The translations under genes were made by a program, and so were the position numbers. This document shows, in pieces, positions 63,826 through 64,000 of a stretch of DNA of 64,000 bases; the first letter of the stretch is position 1, and each line of letters opens with the position of its first letter. The stretch is taken from the NCBI GenBank assembly GCA_963737425.1, contig CAVTSX010000005.1:558001-622000 (forward strand), read 5' to 3'. The notes beneath the pieces are model-generated. The model saw only the letters and a program-made list of their open reading frames with translations, searched no databases and was not told the origin of the DNA. This DNA comes from DASXRA01 sp963737425 (GTDB lineage Bacteria; Actinomycetota; Actinomycetes; Mycobacteriales; Jatrophihabitantaceae).

Positions 63826-64000
63826 GAATGATGTGGCCGCGACGGTGCGGTTCAGCCGCGTTGGTACCAGCACGACTGCCACCCCGAGCAGTACCCAGGC
63901 GCCGGACTCCACGATCGTGTTCGTCCATGCCCCCAGGGGCGGCTGCCACCGCCCGCCGGAAAGCGTAATCGGATGCATTGGGCCGACGACGTAACGGCTC
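63766..64000 (-). CDS. C-terminal part of a membrane protein (5' end outside window)
   Basis: The frame is open to the window edge ('SRYVVGPMHPITLSGGRWQP') and contains one hydrophobic helix ('ESGAWVLLGVAVVLVPTRL') and a polar tail. It overlaps the end of GtrA by 60 bp, so the true end may be earlier. Family not recognised; probably another membrane protein of the glycan locus. Confidence 0.45.
   Translation of the reverse strand, partial: SRYVVGPMHPITLSGGRWQPPLGAWTNTIVESGAWVLLGVAVVLVPTRLNRTVAATSFSDEHPTAADHEVDQRDDHP

Overview
The window is high-GC DNA from an actinomycete. Support for this: GTG/TTG starts are common, there is a branched-chain 2-oxoacid dehydrogenase cluster with an Lrp regulator, a deazaflavin (F420)-type reductase, an MprF/LysX-type lipid aminoacyltransferase, DyP peroxidase, ArsR-arsenate reductase fusions, and ECF41-type sigma factors. 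Family-level placement cannot be made from the sequence alone.

Layout. 1-7.4 kb: end of a membrane protein, a Nudix hydrolase, a TrmB/LuxR-type regulator divergent from a very small exported peptide gene, an AI-2E-type permease, and a bkdABC operon with a divergent Lrp regulator and two inverted repeats between them. 8-21 kb: an anchored beta-propeller-like protein, phosphoglucomutase, thioesterase, xylose isomerase and xylulokinase, a siderophore-interacting flavoprotein, Ohr, L-serine dehydratase, a DHA2 drug exporter, a damaged TetR gene and a lipid II-type lysyltransferase homologue. 21.0-28.7 kb: a stretch bounded by tRNA-Ser(GCU) and an imperfect copy of its 3' half; it holds a metallopeptidase, DUF2330 protein, truncated lactate dehydrogenase and IS630 pieces, an SDR and a large GGDEF-EAL protein. 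29.6-38.1 kb: a second stretch bounded by tRNA-Arg(ACG) and an exact 38-bp copy of its 3' half; it holds a toxin-antitoxin pair, an exported thiol/VKOR pair, a ClC channel with a divergent MarR regulator, a cation/proton antiporter and an ABC permease whose ATPase is mostly deleted. 38.2-44.9 kb: ArsR-ArsC fusion, three-helix-bundle protein, ChrA, TetR/MMPL pair, methyltransferase. 45-52 kb: SDR, saccharopine-dehydrogenase-like reductase, AraC, two ECF41 sigma factors, LUD protein and AhpD-like protein. 52-59 kb: tandem-repeat secreted protein, DinB, a second arsenic locus (ArsR-ArsC fusion, ArsC, FAD oxidoreductase), DyP peroxidase, HAD phosphatase, MsrA. 59.5-64 kb: sugar aminotransferase, Gfo/Idh/MocA oxidoreductase, glycosyltransferase, methyltransferase and GtrA protein of a glycan locus.

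A striking window-wide property is that about twenty otherwise intact genes carry single-base shifts. Where protein conservation pins the site (for example eleven times in xylA), the shift is an extra base at a codon third position, and the two adjacent bases are the two synonymous alternatives (GC[GC], GG[GC], CT[CG], AC[GC], CG[AG] and so on). This looks like two strain haplotypes written side by side into the consensus, not gene decay. I therefore annotate these as genes with a consensus problem and reserve 'pseudogene' for pieces that are truly truncated. No CRISPR array, complete insertion sequence, rRNA, integrase or replication origin was seen.
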